35,080 nucleotides of DNA from Veronia pacifica (GTDB lineage Bacteria > Pseudomonadota > Gammaproteobacteria > Enterobacterales > Vibrionaceae). The stretch is from positions 1 through 35,080 of the forward strand of contig NZ_LYBM01000054.1 of NCBI RefSeq assembly GCF_001707825.1. The letters run 5' to 3'. The notes beneath the pieces are model-generated. The model saw nothing but the letters and a program-made list of their open reading frames with translations. It was not told where the DNA came from and did not search any database. Below are positions 6,674 through 16,562 of this stretch, one piece after another; the first letter of the stretch is position 1, and each line of letters starts with the position of its first letter. A program made the translations under genes and the position numbers.

Positions 6674-9067
6674 ATGAAAAAGAAGTTTCTCGCTGTATGT
6701 ATAACAGGCATGCTGTTACATCCATTTAGCTATGCTGTTGCTGATAACCAAAGCTCAGCGTTATCACAAAAGCTATATCGCGCAGCGAACACGCAGTCAG
6801 TGGTTGAAAATGAATATATCATCAAATTGAAAGACGGCTACCTTTCCGATCATAATGATATGACGGCTTACGGTATCAGCCTATTCAGCGCAGGCAATGA
6901 TATTGTTCAGGGCGTGCTGACTGAACTTGATTCCGTTGGCGTAAAAGCAGACAAAGACTTACTGGAAGAGCTGGCTAAACACCCTGATGTTGAGGCAATT
7001 TATCCAAATATTGAGTTCAAGCTGATTCAGCCTGTTGAGCAACAAACGCTGAGTGCCAAGAATGAAAAAAATGCGCCCGTATGGGGACTTGATAGGCTGG
7101 ATCAACGTAGCCGTTTTTTAGATAGACAGTACTCCCCTGAATACACAGGCAGTAACGTCACTGTGTACGTGATGGATACTGGCGTTGACTTTGAGCATCC
7201 CGGTTTCAGTGGGCGTGCACGGGCAGGCTTTGACGCCTTTGGTGGCGATTCTTCAGATGATGGTGTTCACGGTACTCATGTCGCTGGGACCGTCGCGTCA
7301 GATCAATTCGGTGTGGCAAATAGCGCGTCTATTGTCTCTGTGCGTGTTTTAGAGGATGGAACGGGTTCAGGATATTCTGTGCTTGAGGGGCTGAATTATG
7401 TCCTGGAAGATGTCAAAAAAACAGGGAAACGTGCCGTTGTTAACCTGAGTTTGGGTAGCCGTGGTGGTAAGTGGGAATTAGCGCGACAAGCCTATGAAAA
7501 ATTAGATCGGGCTGGAATTGTTGTTGTTGCCGCTGCCGGAAATGACAATGAAGATGCTTGCAACCACTACCCATCGGCGTACGAATCTGTATTGTCTGTT
7601 GGTTCAACAACAAGAACAGATCAACGGTCTGGTTTCTCAAATTATGGCGAATGTGTTGATGTTTTTGCACCAGGTAGCTCAATCACCTCACTCAGGAATG
7701 GTGCACGTAATGGACGAACCCTGACCATAGGTGGTACTTCAATGGCGTCACCTCATGTTGCCGGTCTTGCTGCGCAGATTTTGGAAGAGCAACCTGAATT
7801 GCCTGCGTTTAGAGTACGAGAGTTAATCATTAATCGCTCGACAAAGAATACCGTCATTGATGAGAAAGACTCTCCAAACAGACTGGCATATTCGGGTACT
7901 GATTTGGAATGCCCTGATGCAGGCTGCCATGTTGAAATTGGCAGCGTAAATAATAATGTTGCCGCTGCGTTTAACACCAAAACTGGGCCGATGTACTTCA
8001 AGCTTGACTTGCCAGAGTTAGCGCAAGCACAAAGCAGCCAGCCAATGCCATTGGAGGTGTCGATACAAGACGCACTGCCGGGTACACGTATTAAAGTCGG
8101 CTATGGTGAGTTGCCATCCGATGAGCACTTTGTCTGTGAATCAGATTCGGGGCAATGTTTAATTGAAGGTGTAAAACCCGGCAATTGGTACATTGAGGTC
8201 TCAGCGCCCAAGAATGCCTCGGAAGCAGACAATAAAGCTCTCTTGCTGGTACGTTTTAACCGTATCATTCAGGATACTGAGATTACGGGTATTAATAGTG
8301 GTCAAGGAACTGTCATTCGCGATAATGGCGGAATAATTAAGGACACACGTAAAGCGTCACAATATATTTTCGACCTTGAAAAGGGTCAGGGCGTGGAAGT
8401 CACGGTGCGTTTTGAAGACGGTTACGATGCTTTGTATAACACATGGACATTAAGTAAAGGTCGCATGTTGGATGCGTATCAACCTTGGTTCGATGAAAAA
8501 GATAACCTTTTCCCCAGCGGCCATATCGGTTTCTGGGACAAAAAAGTGAGCTACCGACTGGCGCCAGAGCAATCGGAAGGAGGTCGTTATTACCTCCATT
8601 TCTCACCCATTATTTGGTACAACAAAAATTACGATAATGCCACGCTCACAGTGAAATTCCTCGGTGGAAATGAGAAAGTTTCCATGACACCCAACACGTA
8701 TCAGGTCATCAAGGATATTAAACGCGGTCAAAAAATCACTGTGATGGCAAATACGTATGAGGGCAAAGAAATTATGTTGTCAGCACTGAAAGGTGGACGA
8801 TATAAAGTGACTGAGGGGAGCAGTTATCGCGTTTGGGGCGGAGGCAATTTTGACTTCGATGTTGCCACAGTGACAGGTAACACGCCGGGAGAGCATATGA
8901 CATTTACCCTCGAAGCGCTGGACGACATGGATAAACTGGCTATCAGTTACTACACCAAGAAATCTGGTGTTTCTTTCCAACAGCGAGCTATTTATAAAAT
9001 GCGGGTAGCACAACATAGTGCTCAACATGATGCTTGGATTCAGGCGCTGGAAGAGATCACTCACTAA
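6674..9067 (+). CDS. Secreted subtilisin-like serine protease (peptidase S8) with I9 propeptide
   Basis: The start chosen is ATG 6674, which has AGGAA at 6662-6666 and gives a good signal peptide (1-23, ending AVA); the longer frame from 6617 adds a hydrophilic, unlikely N-terminus. Residues about 40-115 form an inhibitor-I9-type propeptide (ENEYIIKLKDGY to EAIYPNIEF). The S8 domain covers about 130-410 with the catalytic triad Asp168 (VMDTGVD), His199 (HGTHVAG) and Ser356 (GGTSMASPH), and the oxyanion-hole Asn in AAAGND. This is the proteinase K/aqualysin layout. The C-terminal part of nearly 400 residues (about 415-797) is beta-rich and includes a PPC-like stretch with two cysteines near LPSDEHFVCESDSG; the remainder is unassigned. 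Export is by the Sec route; a role in nutrient acquisition or virulence is inference. A strong terminator follows the stop codon. Confidence 0.94.
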   Translation: MKKKFLAVCITGMLLHPFSYAVADNQSSALSQKLYRAANTQSVVENEYIIKLKDGYLSDHNDMTAYGISLFSAGNDIVQGVLTELDSVGVKADKDLLEELAKHPDVEAIYPNIEFKLIQPVEQQTLSAKNEKNAPVWGLDRLDQRSRFLDRQYSPEYTGSNVTVYVMDTGVDFEHPGFSGRARAGFDAFGGDSSDDGVHGTHVAGTVASDQFGVANSASIVSVRVLEDGTGSGYSVLEGLNYVLEDVKKTGKRAVVNLSLGSRGGKWELARQAYEKLDRAGIVVVAAAGNDNEDACNHYPSAYESVLSVGSTTRTDQRSGFSNYGECVDVFAPGSSITSLRNGARNGRTLTIGGTSMASPHVAGLAAQILEEQPELPAFRVRELIINRSTKNTVIDEKDSPNRLAYSGTDLECPDAGCHVEIGSVNNNVAAAFNTKTGPMYFKLDLPELAQAQSSQPMPLEVSIQDALPGTRIKVGYGELPSDEHFVCESDSGQCLIEGVKPGNWYIEVSAPKNASEADNKALLLVRFNRIIQDTEITGINSGQGTVIRDNGGIIKDTRKASQYIFDLEKGQGVEVTVRFEDGYDALYNTWTLSKGRMLDAYQPWFDEKDNLFPSGHIGFWDKKVSYRLAPEQSEGGRYYLHFSPIIWYNKNYDNATLTVKFLGGNEKVSMTPNTYQVIKDIKRGQKITVMANTYEGKEIMLSALKGGRYKVTEGSSYRVWGGGNFDFDVATVTGNTPGEHMTFTLEALDDMDKLAISYYTKKSGVSFQQRAIYKMRVAQHSAQHDAWIQALEEITH

Positions 9068-9090
9068 TCTATTATTTCAACTATGTATTC

Positions 9091-9115
9091 AGCGGGCTTA
9101 TGCCCGCTTTTTTTA
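9091..9115 (+). terminator. Intrinsic terminator of the S8 protease gene
   Basis: AGCGGGC (9091-9097) pairs with GCCCGCT (9102-9108) around a TTAT loop, followed by a run of T residues. The minus strand has no T tract after the stem, so it serves the protease gene rather than the convergent MFS gene. Confidence 0.93.
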
Positions 9116-9131
9116 TTGGTCAATATGAACC

Positions 9132-10744
9132 TTATGCTTCCTGTTTTTCATGTTGTATAAAGTCGAACAGAGCGTTGATCTTTTCCGTCTCACTGTCGGA
9201 TGCGCCTCTCAACAGGGTGTCATGAAGTATCTTGTTGATACGCTCTTTTCTGAGGATGAAAAGGTCATGCAGAGAATAAGCCACTTCAAGCCGTCGTTTG
9301 GGAAATTGCTCTATGAGATGACCGATTAACTCTCCCGAGCGTTTTGGAAAGGCCAATACCATATTTTTGGCGATATCATTGGCGTTCAGCGATGAACCCT
9401 CAAGTGTCAGTTTAATTAATAAGCCAGGGTCTGAAGGGTTCTGGCCCAAAGCAGCTAACAATACTTTAAGTTCTGGGTTGGCTTTAGCGGTTTCCTGAAA
9501 GTCCAGCATGGGGTCAAGATCATTGGTTCCTGTAGGAATAGGCTGAACGTTGACCTGAAATTGCGTTGCAGCTGGTAAGGTCTCGGTACGGAAAAATAGC
9601 TTCCGCAGACTAAGAAAAACAAAGACGAAAACATGTATGGCAATAACGTAGTAGTAAAGCCAGACAATACTGAAGTTATCCATTAGTTTACTGGCAACTA
9701 TCGGCCCAATAATGCCGCCACAACCGAGCAGGATCTGCATACTACTTGTGGCGGGCATGGCGTCCTTAGCGGATATATGGTCGAAAACCTGTGTCACAGC
9801 AAGGGGGAACAGTGCGACGCCGGAACCTCCTGATATCCAGAATAAAACCGCTAATACTTCTATTGGCATGGGATAAAAGTAATCAAAAACGATCAGGCTG
9901 TTACTCACCATACCCATCAGCATAAGCCCGGAAGCAACGACACGTTTGTCGAGCCTATCCGCCAGCCACCCTGTTGGGAACTGTGTTAACAAACCCCCCA
10001 TTGATAGGAGCCAAGGATCAGTGAAAGCCAGATACCTGAAATTCCCTTACCGTATGCATACAGCGAAATCAGAGAAACACTTGAGGCATTAATCAATCCG
10101 GCACAGAAACAGGAAATCGTCCCTGATGGTGAATATCGCCATAGGGTAGCCAACGACATTGGAGCGCTTTTTTCTGGTAACTCTGGTGCAGGTAGTCGGC
10201 TCATCGACATGATGATTAACGATACACAGAGGAAAACACAAATCACGCCAAATACCCTCGGGTCCTGTTCGTTGTATAAGCTGAACAGAAAGGGGGCGGT
10301 GCCAAAACCGATTGCAAAACAGATCTGGTAGGTGCCGTAGACCCGACCCCGGTTGCTTCTGTCACTTAATACATTGAGCCAGCTCTCTAGCGTAATAACG
10401 CTGGTGACGTAACAGAAACCCGCGATCATTCTGAGGGCTGCGGTAAGTATGATATCGCTGGAATAGCTATGAACAATTGAGATAATTGCCAGTGTAGCGG
10501 CCATAGATGCGAAAGCTCGGATATGCCCGACTCTCATGACTGCCCTTGAGCCAAAAAGGCCCGCGCATATCGCACCGACAGCAAACATACTCATTGCCAG
10601 ACCGATATTCGAGGTCTGATAACCTGTCTCTTTCATTCTGATTGGCAGCATAATGAAAAAGAGATTATGACTGATGGCAAAACCAAAAATAGTGAAGAGT
10701 ATTGGTCGTATTCTAATGAAAATGTTGCTGTTTATATTTCCCAT
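9132..10744 (-). pseudogene. MFS transporter interrupted by a single-base frameshift in a G run
   Basis: Two overlapping frames encode halves of one 12-helix major facilitator. The first (10744 down to 9986) gives helices 1 to about 7, with the SRAVMRVGHIRAF loop and an RGRVYG motif in the middle, and ends in QWGVC-stop. The second (10001 down to 9132) resumes with GGLLTQFPTGWLADRLDKR, the typical post-helix loop, supplies the remaining helices and ends in a cytoplasmic tail of about 120 residues. The join is a run of six G on the coding strand (C at 9994-9999); seven would read QWGGLLTQFPTGWLADR without a break. So one G is missing: a sequencing error, a real inactivation, or slippage-based on/off switching. 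ATG 10744 has AGGAAG nine bases upstream. The type resembles YcaD-like sugar or drug exporters; the substrate is unknown. Confidence 0.85.
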
Positions 10745-11175
10745 CTGTATTTGCTTCCTGACACAACAATATAGAACTCACAGCGCCGTTACGCAGGTAC
10801 ACGGCAACAACGAACATCTCTCGGGATGTTTAAGCGACCACAATCTCAGTGTGATTTTTGGTGAGTAAAAACGTGATTAATAATCAACACACAGTAATAA
10901 CAATACGCTGAATGTCTTTGGTCAATATGTCCAATATTGGTAACTGACTGACAGTTAATGATTTGCCGCTTGGATGTGAATACCCTTGTGGGTTAACTAA
11001 CCAGCGAAATGTAGTGAGTCGATCCTTACTGTGATGTCTTTTGTGTGCCTATTTTGGACGCAGAGTTCCGGGCGGAAAGAGAAATTTGTTTAAAATAAAA
11101 CAATGAGATGTGTGACACAGTCAAAAAGTCTCACCAAGAAATGACATTGGAAGCGTTATTGATTTATCGATGTGG
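10745..11175. other. Intergenic region upstream of the MFS gene
   Basis: No coding sequence is supported. CCAATATTGG at 10931-10940 is a perfect 10-bp palindrome within a TTGGTCAATAT-rich stretch, a possible operator about 190 bases before the MFS start. Nothing else is recognised. Confidence 0.35.
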
Positions 11176-11787
11176 TCACTTTGACATGATGCCAGCACTT
11201 GGTAAGTGAAGTGCTATCTGATCCTGCTCTTCCGATGAAAGCAGCTGTGAGAAGCTTTTCAATATTTCTTCCCGAGAACCCAGCACTGTTAGTTCGGCGC
11301 TATTTTGCGCCGTATCAACAATAAGGTAACCATCATCGATGGTCAGTGCGGAGATATCCTGTATTGCAAAAGCTTGGCTGGATGATGGAAAAACAGAATG
11401 TACAGTTATCGTGCCCGTTTCACGGGATATAGATGAAAACACGGCGGTCTGTGTTTTTGGTTTCCATGCAAGTTGCGTGTAGAGATAAAAACAACCGCCA
11501 GATATCAACGGCATATAGATGTGGCTGAATGTTAGTCCTGACAGCACGCTCTCAGCCAGGTAAGCGCCAAAATAAAGACAACCTGCGAAGAAACAGTGTT
11601 GAGGCAGGGGCATGAACCTTTTCGAGTGTTGTGTGTTGAGTATGTAGTAAAGCGCTGAAGACATGATGGTGAGTAAGCTTAGGCCAACTACAGAACCTTC
11701 AAACCCGTGGGTGATGAGCTCATCCAACGTCACTAAAGACAAGAATGCAGATAACGCAGCAAAAAGCGTCTGAAGAATAACGTTCAC
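11176..11787 (-). CDS. Uncharacterised four-helix membrane protein
   Basis: No family is recognised. The start chosen is the GTG at 11787, which has AGAGGAG seven bases upstream and gives 203 residues beginning VNVILQTLFAALSAF; a longer frame to 11853 lacks such a site. The N-terminal half carries about four hydrophobic segments (near residues 3-20, 30-48, 63-80 and 90-105). It is followed by a soluble C-terminal half of about 95 residues that looks beta-rich (TGTITVHSVFP, ALTIDDGYLIVDT, AELTVLGSREEIL) and may be a small PH-like or sensor domain on the cytoplasmic side. It stands alone between the MFS gene and a nucleotidyltransferase gene on the same strand, 130 bases from the latter. Confidence 0.65.
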   Translation of the reverse strand: MNVILQTLFAALSAFLSLVTLDELITHGFEGSVVGLSLLTIMSSALYYILNTQHSKRFMPLPQHCFFAGCLYFGAYLAESVLSGLTFSHIYMPLISGGCFYLYTQLAWKPKTQTAVFSSISRETGTITVHSVFPSSSQAFAIQDISALTIDDGYLIVDTAQNSAELTVLGSREEILKSFSQLLSSEEQDQIALHLPSAGIMSK

Positions 11788-11917
11788 CAGTTTCTCCTCT
11801 TTTATATCACCAAACTTAATCAGGTTACTCTCATGTTGGCTACCAATATGCAACAGGCATGTGATTTAAGTCGCCTATCTCTCGTTATGTGGAACAGCCT
11901 TAACATGTAAAGATGGG

Positions 11918-12493
11918 TTAAATGTCGTCCCAGCCAATGACTTCCAGCTGCGGCCACCGTTTGCTGTATCCGTCACACATCAAATCATAATTCGTCTTCG
12001 ACATTGCTCGTTTGTTGGGTCTGACTATCATATTGAACATATCCTCAAGACCAAATGGCGCATACACGTTCATGGTTCGTTTGTGATAACGAACACCGAC
12101 GGCAAATGCCGGTAACCATGAATCAATACCTACTTCGACACATTCGTAAGGCGTAATACGTTGGCCAAATTTACGTTCGTACCATGTGTGTATGTTTGCC
12201 TGATTTTTAATATCTATCGGAAGATGGTGACTCACGCGCTGGCTTGCGATAACTGCATAGTTATTTTCTGAACTACTATGTGTTTTAGGCTCAAAGTACA
12301 CCACGTCCAGATCCTTTACATTTTCCAATAAGGGACGTTCCGACAGATAATTCCAAATACATTGAGTGATTGCGCCTCCGGCCAGATAATAATTAGGCAA
12401 CTTAATCTCGCTACATACCCTAATTGTTTCAACAAGCTCAGGAGACTGGCGAATAATATCCAGTAATTGATTGTCTTTCCGATAAACTTTCAC
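11918..12493 (-). CDS. Nucleotidyltransferase family protein (DUF925/PF06042 type)
   Basis: The 191-residue protein matches the family annotated as nucleotidyltransferase-like (DUF925). It has the glycine motif YYLAGGAITQCIWN at about residues 35-48, followed by KDLDVVYF at about 60-68, where the two Asp-type residues would bind metal as in other pol-beta-like folds. The middle and C-terminal parts contain the conserved INIHTWYERKFG-like and PFGLEDMFNMIVRPN segments typical of these proteins. The start is GTG 12493, preceded by a GAGAG-type site. The biological substrate is not known for this family. The gene appears to be monocistronic, with no toxin or antitoxin partner recognised next to it. 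Confidence 0.82.
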   Translation of the reverse strand: MKVYRKDNQLLDIIRQSPELVETIRVCSEIKLPNYYLAGGAITQCIWNYLSERPLLENVKDLDVVYFEPKTHSSSENNYAVIASQRVSHHLPIDIKNQANIHTWYERKFGQRITPYECVEVGIDSWLPAFAVGVRYHKRTMNVYAPFGLEDMFNMIVRPNKRAMSKTNYDLMCDGYSKRWPQLEVIGWDDI

Positions 12494-12760
12494 TCTACTC
12501 TCTTTTTTATTTCACAACAAAATACGTCGTCACAGAGTAAGAGGATTAAAGAATATCTTTTAATAAAACCTTTTTTGTCGATTTTTTTTTGCGAGCTATC
12601 CACTAGACTCAGAAGCCAGACTATTTTTCGGTAATATTGGGACATATGACGCAGATAAGAAACTCATTAGCAATATCTTATCCTATCGGTGTTTGCCCCA
12701 AAAAATTACGTCATTATATTCATTTGCATTGGGAAGTATGGCGAAGAAAGGGAGTTAATT

Positions 12761-13813
12761 ATGCCAGAATTCAAGTCAGACTCACCCGTTATGGTGACTG
12801 GGGCCAACGGTTATGTGGCCTCCTGGTTGGTGAAAGGATTATTGGAAGCGGGCAATACCGTCCATGCAACGGTGAGAGACCCTGATAATAGCGACAAAGT
12901 TGGTCACCTAACGGCACTTGCGAACCAGACAAAAGGTCAACTGGTACTTTTTAAGGCTGATTTGTTAGATAGTGATGCCTATGATGCCCCTATGTCTGGT
13001 TGTGAATTGGTATTTCACACTGCATCTCCTTTTGTTATCCGAGGTGTAAAAAACAACGAAAAAGATCTGCTGGAACCCGCAAGGTTAGGGACGAAGAATG
13101 TTCTGGATGCTGTCAACCGAACTGAGTCAGTAAAACGTGTCGTGCTCACTTCAAGTGTTGCAGCAATCTATGGAGACAGCGCGGACCTTGCAGATTCTGG
13201 AAAAACCGCGTTTGATGAATCGGATTGGAATCATTCCAGTTCCAGTCACCACCAAGCCTATTCCTACTCGAAAACGATTGCCGAAAAGCTCGCTTGGGAA
13301 ATAAATGATGCTCAGGATAGATGGACGCTTGTAGCGATAAATCCGGGCTTGGTTCTCGGTCCCTCGTTAGGAAAGACGCGCAGCGAAAGTATGCGTATTT
13401 TTCGGGATATGTTTAATGGAAGCTTATTTCCAGCGGCACCTGACCTTACCTTTGGGCTGGTGGATGTGCGGGATGTTGCGAAAGCACACTTACTCGCGGC
13501 ATTTAAACCGAATGCATCTGGACGCCATGTCACAGTGGCTGGAACGATGAGTTATGTTGAAATCGCGAGAGTATTAAGGGAACGATTTGGCGTAAAAGCG
13601 ATTCTGACCCCAAGATTCACCGCACCAAAAGCACTTATCTGGCTTATGTCACCACTGGTGGGGATTGATAGAAGTTTTGTCAGTAAAAATGTTGGTTATA
13701 AACCAGCGTTTGATAACCGCTATATCAGACAGGATCTCGGTTTAGAGTTCAGTAACTTAAATGACTGTGTTGCTGATCACTTTCAACAAATTATCGAATC
13801 TCGTAATAAGTAA
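12761..13813 (+). CDS. NAD(P)-dependent epimerase/reductase, extended SDR (dihydroflavonol-reductase-like)
   Basis: The 350-residue protein starts at ATG 12761, supported by GGGAG 8-10 bases upstream; the frame is open to 12689 but the added N-terminus is unlike the family. The Rossmann nucleotide-binding motif TGANGYVAS lies at residues 13-21, followed by HATVRDP, where the Arg suggests NADP(H) use. The catalytic YxxxK is in AYSYSKTIAEK at about 170, preceded by the LTSSVAAIYG strand with the catalytic Ser. The layout fits extended SDRs of the dihydroflavonol/cinnamoyl/methylglyoxal reductase group, which reduce aldehydes or ketones. The true substrate is unknown. The gene converges on ectC and shares a terminator with it. 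Confidence 0.88.
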   Translation: MPEFKSDSPVMVTGANGYVASWLVKGLLEAGNTVHATVRDPDNSDKVGHLTALANQTKGQLVLFKADLLDSDAYDAPMSGCELVFHTASPFVIRGVKNNEKDLLEPARLGTKNVLDAVNRTESVKRVVLTSSVAAIYGDSADLADSGKTAFDESDWNHSSSSHHQAYSYSKTIAEKLAWEINDAQDRWTLVAINPGLVLGPSLGKTRSESMRIFRDMFNGSLFPAAPDLTFGLVDVRDVAKAHLLAAFKPNASGRHVTVAGTMSYVEIARVLRERFGVKAILTPRFTAPKALIWLMSPLVGIDRSFVSKNVGYKPAFDNRYIRQDLGLEFSNLNDCVADHFQQIIESRNK

Positions 13814-13840
13814 AATCTGGAATGTGATAACCCATCGGAT

Positions 13841-13877
13841 AAAAAAGCAGAGCACCTGATATGTACTCTGCTTTTTT
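13841..13877. terminator. Bidirectional terminator between the SDR gene and ectC
   Basis: AAAAAAGCAGAG (13841-13852) and CTCTGCTTTTTT (13866-13877) are perfect inverted repeats with a 13-base loop. The A run on one side and the T run on the other give a U tract in both directions, serving both convergent units. Confidence 0.9.
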
Positions 13878-13906
13878 GCAAGCTTTGCTTTCAGAACATT
13901 GAACCA

Positions 13907-14293
13907 CTAATCCAATAGTGGATAAACACCATTCTCATCATGCGTTTCATTGCCAGTTATCGGTGGATTAAAGACGCATGCCATCACCATATCTTCACCT
14001 TCGAAGGCACGTAAATAATGTTCATCGTGTTGGTCAAGCACGTATAACGTACCGGGAGAAATCGGATACGTTTTATCGCCGACCACTTCTACCTCTCCGT
14101 GACCAGACATACAGAACACAGACTCCAAATGATTTTGATAATGAATATGTGTTTCAGTATTTTTAAAAATTGTTGTGATGTGGAAAGAGAATCCCATTTT
14201 GTCATCTTTCAGCAGCATGCGAACGCTTTCCCACGTTGCGGCGACAACCCTACGTTCGCTGTTTTTACAGTCTGCTAGTGTTCTTACAATCAT
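13907..14293 (-). CDS. ectC: L-ectoine synthase EctC
   Basis: EctC closes N-gamma-acetyl-2,4-diaminobutyrate to ectoine, the last step in making this compatible solute. The start chosen is ATG 14293 (128 residues, the usual family length), with AAAGG upstream; the frame extends to 14350 but overlaps ectB. The N-terminus [16 protein letters not shown] is typical. The cupin barrel shows [20 protein letters not shown] and the metal-binding residues Glu57, Tyr84 (in [16 protein letters not shown]) and His92, which coincide with the iron ligands described for characterised EctC proteins. It is the last gene of ectABC, ten bases after ectB, and ends at the bidirectional terminator. No aspartokinase gene follows, unlike in many vibrios. 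Confidence 0.96.
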   Translation of the reverse strand: MIVRTLADCKNSERRVVAATWESVRMLLKDDKMGFSFHITTIFKNTETHIHYQNHLESVFCMSGHGEVEVVGDKTYPISPGTLYVLDQHDEHYLRAFEGEDMVMACVFNPPITGNETHDENGVYPLLD

Positions 14294-14303
14294 CCTATTA
14301 CCT

Positions 14304-15581
14304 TTATGATGCCTTCCGTGTATACGTTTGAGAGACCTGCTCTGCAGCACTGAGGAAAATATGTAAACCCTGTTGAAGCTCTGATTCTGTAATAGTTAGG
14401 GGGCAGAAAAACTTTATGACCTCGTCCTCAGGCCCAGCTGTTTCAATCACCATGTTATTCTGAAAACATGTTTGGGCGATCTTACCCGCAATATCTCCAC
14501 TGGCACATTCAATACCCTGCATCATTCCCCGGCCCTTTGACCGCACCAGAATATTTGGAAACTGTACCAAAGCACTTTGAATCACCTGACTGATTTGGTC
14601 TGTTCGCTGGTGAATATGGTGCTGAAAATCATGATCTCCCCAGTAGGTAGTGATCGCTTTTGTTGCGGTGACAAAGGCATGGTTATTACCTCTAAAAGTA
14701 CCGTTATGTTCGCCCGGTGACCATTTATCGAGTTCAGGTTTCAGCAACACAATAGCCATTGGCAGACCATAACCACTTATCGATTTTGACAAGGTAACGA
14801 TATCAGGAGTGATGCCGGACGGTTCGAAACTAAAAAATGTGCCTGTGCGGCCACATCCGGCCTGAATGTCATCGACAATAAGCAATATATCGTGTTTTTG
14901 ACAGATCGCACTGAGGCGCTTTAACCATGTATTTGAGGCAACATTTAATCCTCCCTCACCCTGTACGACTTCCAGCAGCACGGCGGCAGGCAGGTCTATT
15001 CCGCTGGAGTTATCCACGAGCATGGCTTCAAATAGTTTAAGACCATCAATACCTGCATAATCTTCGAAAGGGAGACGGGTTGTGCCAGAAAGAGGGATCC
15101 CTGAACCGCCCCTATGGTGTTGATTTCCCGTTGCAGATAAGGCGCCAAGGGTACAGCCATGAAACCCATTGGTGAAAGTGACTATATTGTTTCGCCCCGT
15201 GACTTTTCGGGCCAATTTCATAGCAGCTTCGACTGCGTTTGTCCCGGTCGGGCCAGTAAACTGAACTTTATAGTCGAGCTCACGAGGGGAGAGAATGTGC
15301 GTATTAAATGCAGTCAGGAACGCTTTTTTAGCCTCAGTGTACATATCGAGGCCGTTTGTCACACCGTCCTGTGAAATATAATTTAATAAGGCATCTTTCA
15401 GTTGATCATTATTATGCCCATAGTTAAGCGACCCTGCGCCAGAAAGAAAATCGATATAACGCTCGTTATTTTCTGTATATAGCCAACATCCTTTGGCTCT
15501 AGAAAAAACAACCGGAAAACTGTTGCAGTAAGATTTAACATTTGATTCTTTTTTGTCAAAGATATCCATGTTTTTGCTCAT
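14304..15581 (-). CDS. ectB: Diaminobutyrate-2-oxoglutarate transaminase EctB
   Basis: EctB is a PLP enzyme that converts aspartate semialdehyde plus glutamate to 2,4-diaminobutyrate, the first committed step of ectoine synthesis. The start chosen is ATG 15581 (425 residues; MSKNMDIF), four bases after the ectA stop; an internal ATG at 15569 is also possible, and the longer frame overlaps ectA. Typical segments are [14 protein letters not shown] near the N-terminus, [13 protein letters not shown], the cofactor region [25 protein letters not shown] with the PLP-binding Asp, and [14 protein letters not shown] with the Schiff-base Lys266. [12 protein letters not shown] and GRGMMQGIE follow. The length is normal and no residue is missing. 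It is co-transcribed with ectA and ectC. Confidence 0.97.
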   Translation of the reverse strand: MSKNMDIFDKKESNVKSYCNSFPVVFSRAKGCWLYTENNERYIDFLSGAGSLNYGHNNDQLKDALLNYISQDGVTNGLDMYTEAKKAFLTAFNTHILSPRELDYKVQFTGPTGTNAVEAAMKLARKVTGRNNIVTFTNGFHGCTLGALSATGNQHHRGGSGIPLSGTTRLPFEDYAGIDGLKLFEAMLVDNSSGIDLPAAVLLEVVQGEGGLNVASNTWLKRLSAICQKHDILLIVDDIQAGCGRTGTFFSFEPSGITPDIVTLSKSISGYGLPMAIVLLKPELDKWSPGEHNGTFRGNNHAFVTATKAITTYWGDHDFQHHIHQRTDQISQVIQSALVQFPNILVRSKGRGMMQGIECASGDIAGKIAQTCFQNNMVIETAGPEDEVIKFFCPLTITESELQQGLHIFLSAAEQVSQTYTRKAS

Positions 15582-15585
15582 TTTT

Positions 15586-16131
15586 TTAAGAAATATTTTG
15601 TAGTGGGATACGATACAAGTGCTCTGTATCATGCCTTCCCATAAAGTGTTCTTTTCTGTCGAGAAAGATTGATACCTCACCTTGATTGCCATTCCACGAA
15701 TCAAGTTTCTCAAACAACCGCCACGACGCTTTGTTCGACGCTGTGATCGTTGTTTCGACGACCTGAAGGTGTTTAAGGGTATCTCTGCCGAGTAATCGTT
15801 TCAGCATGGTGAACGCCAACCCTTTTCCTCTCATCGATTGCGACACTGCCACCTGCCAAACAAATAACTCGTTAGGTTTATCCGGCTTGAGATAAGCCGA
15901 AATAAAACCGACTATTTCTCCTTCACTTTCGGCGACTATGCAGGTTTGGTCAAAGTGGTGTGATTGGAGAAAGTTGCAGTAAGAGGAGTTTTCGTCAAGG
16001 GGAGGGCAGCTGGCTATTAAATCGTGGATCCGGATGCCATCTTTCCTCGTTGGACAACGAAATGTCCACCTTTCGGGAGAGTCTTGTGTTCGTAATGGTG
16101 ATGAGGGGCCAGTGATAAGCTCCGTACTCAT
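15586..16131 (-). CDS. ectA: L-2,4-diaminobutyrate acetyltransferase EctA
   Basis: EctA is a GNAT enzyme that acetylates the gamma-amino group of 2,4-diaminobutyrate with acetyl-CoA. The 181 residues include the family-specific FRCPTRKDGIRIHDLIASCPPLDENSSYCN segment at about 25-54, the strand CIVAESEGEIVGFISAYL, and the acetyl-CoA loop QSMRGKGLAFTML at about 101-113. The C-terminal LQVVETTITASNKASWRLFEKL is also characteristic. The start is ATG 16131 with AAGG about eight bases upstream. It is the first gene of ectABC. The upstream intergenic stretch of 430 bases is the likely site of osmotic control, but no regulator gene lies nearby. Confidence 0.96.
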   Translation of the reverse strand: MSTELITGPSSPLRTQDSPERWTFRCPTRKDGIRIHDLIASCPPLDENSSYCNFLQSHHFDQTCIVAESEGEIVGFISAYLKPDKPNELFVWQVAVSQSMRGKGLAFTMLKRLLGRDTLKHLQVVETTITASNKASWRLFEKLDSWNGNQGEVSIFLDRKEHFMGRHDTEHLYRIPLQNIS

Positions 16132-16562
16132 TGAAATGCCTTTACTTAGATCTCTAAATAAATAATTGGCTGCGAATGCTATACAGATAATTAAAAAAGT
16201 GCAATTACGCAGAAAATGCTGGGTTGAAATATGCTATGTCATTGTTTGACTGGGTTGGAAGAGGATATGACCACCTGATATATGATTAGAACACTAATAA
16301 ATTTAATAAAAGAGATATGTAATAAACCTGAATAAGTCACTTAATTTTAATGCAAATAATGTAACGGTTTATAAGTTAAGTGATTTAACACATAGATGTC
16401 AGGCTTGACCGATAGTCGCTTTCTGAATCTTTAAAAGTCAGAGAGAGTCACATCGAATAAGATGAGAGAGTGGTGGTAGCAGAGTCAGGGTGATATCTGG
16501 CAGTTAACCCATTACTGATGGTAATTTAAGGCTACTCATTTATTGTCTGAGCCACGCATTTT
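16132..16562. other. Upstream region of the ectABC operon
   Basis: No gene is seen. On the minus strand TTGCAC (16204-16199) and TATAGC (16183-16178), 15 bases apart, are a weak promoter candidate about 50 bases before ectA. The remainder is AT-rich near ectA. The end of the region nearer the NUDIX gene contains GAGAGAGTCACATCGAATAA-like purine-rich sequence without a clear hairpin. Confidence 0.35.

Noticed and set aside
9986-10001. Programmed -1 ribosomal frameshifting in the MFS gene
   Set aside because: The G run in frame TGG GGG GTT does not fit the usual slippery heptamer, since the A-site tRNA could not re-pair well, and an MFS transporter gains nothing obvious from it. A missing base is simpler.
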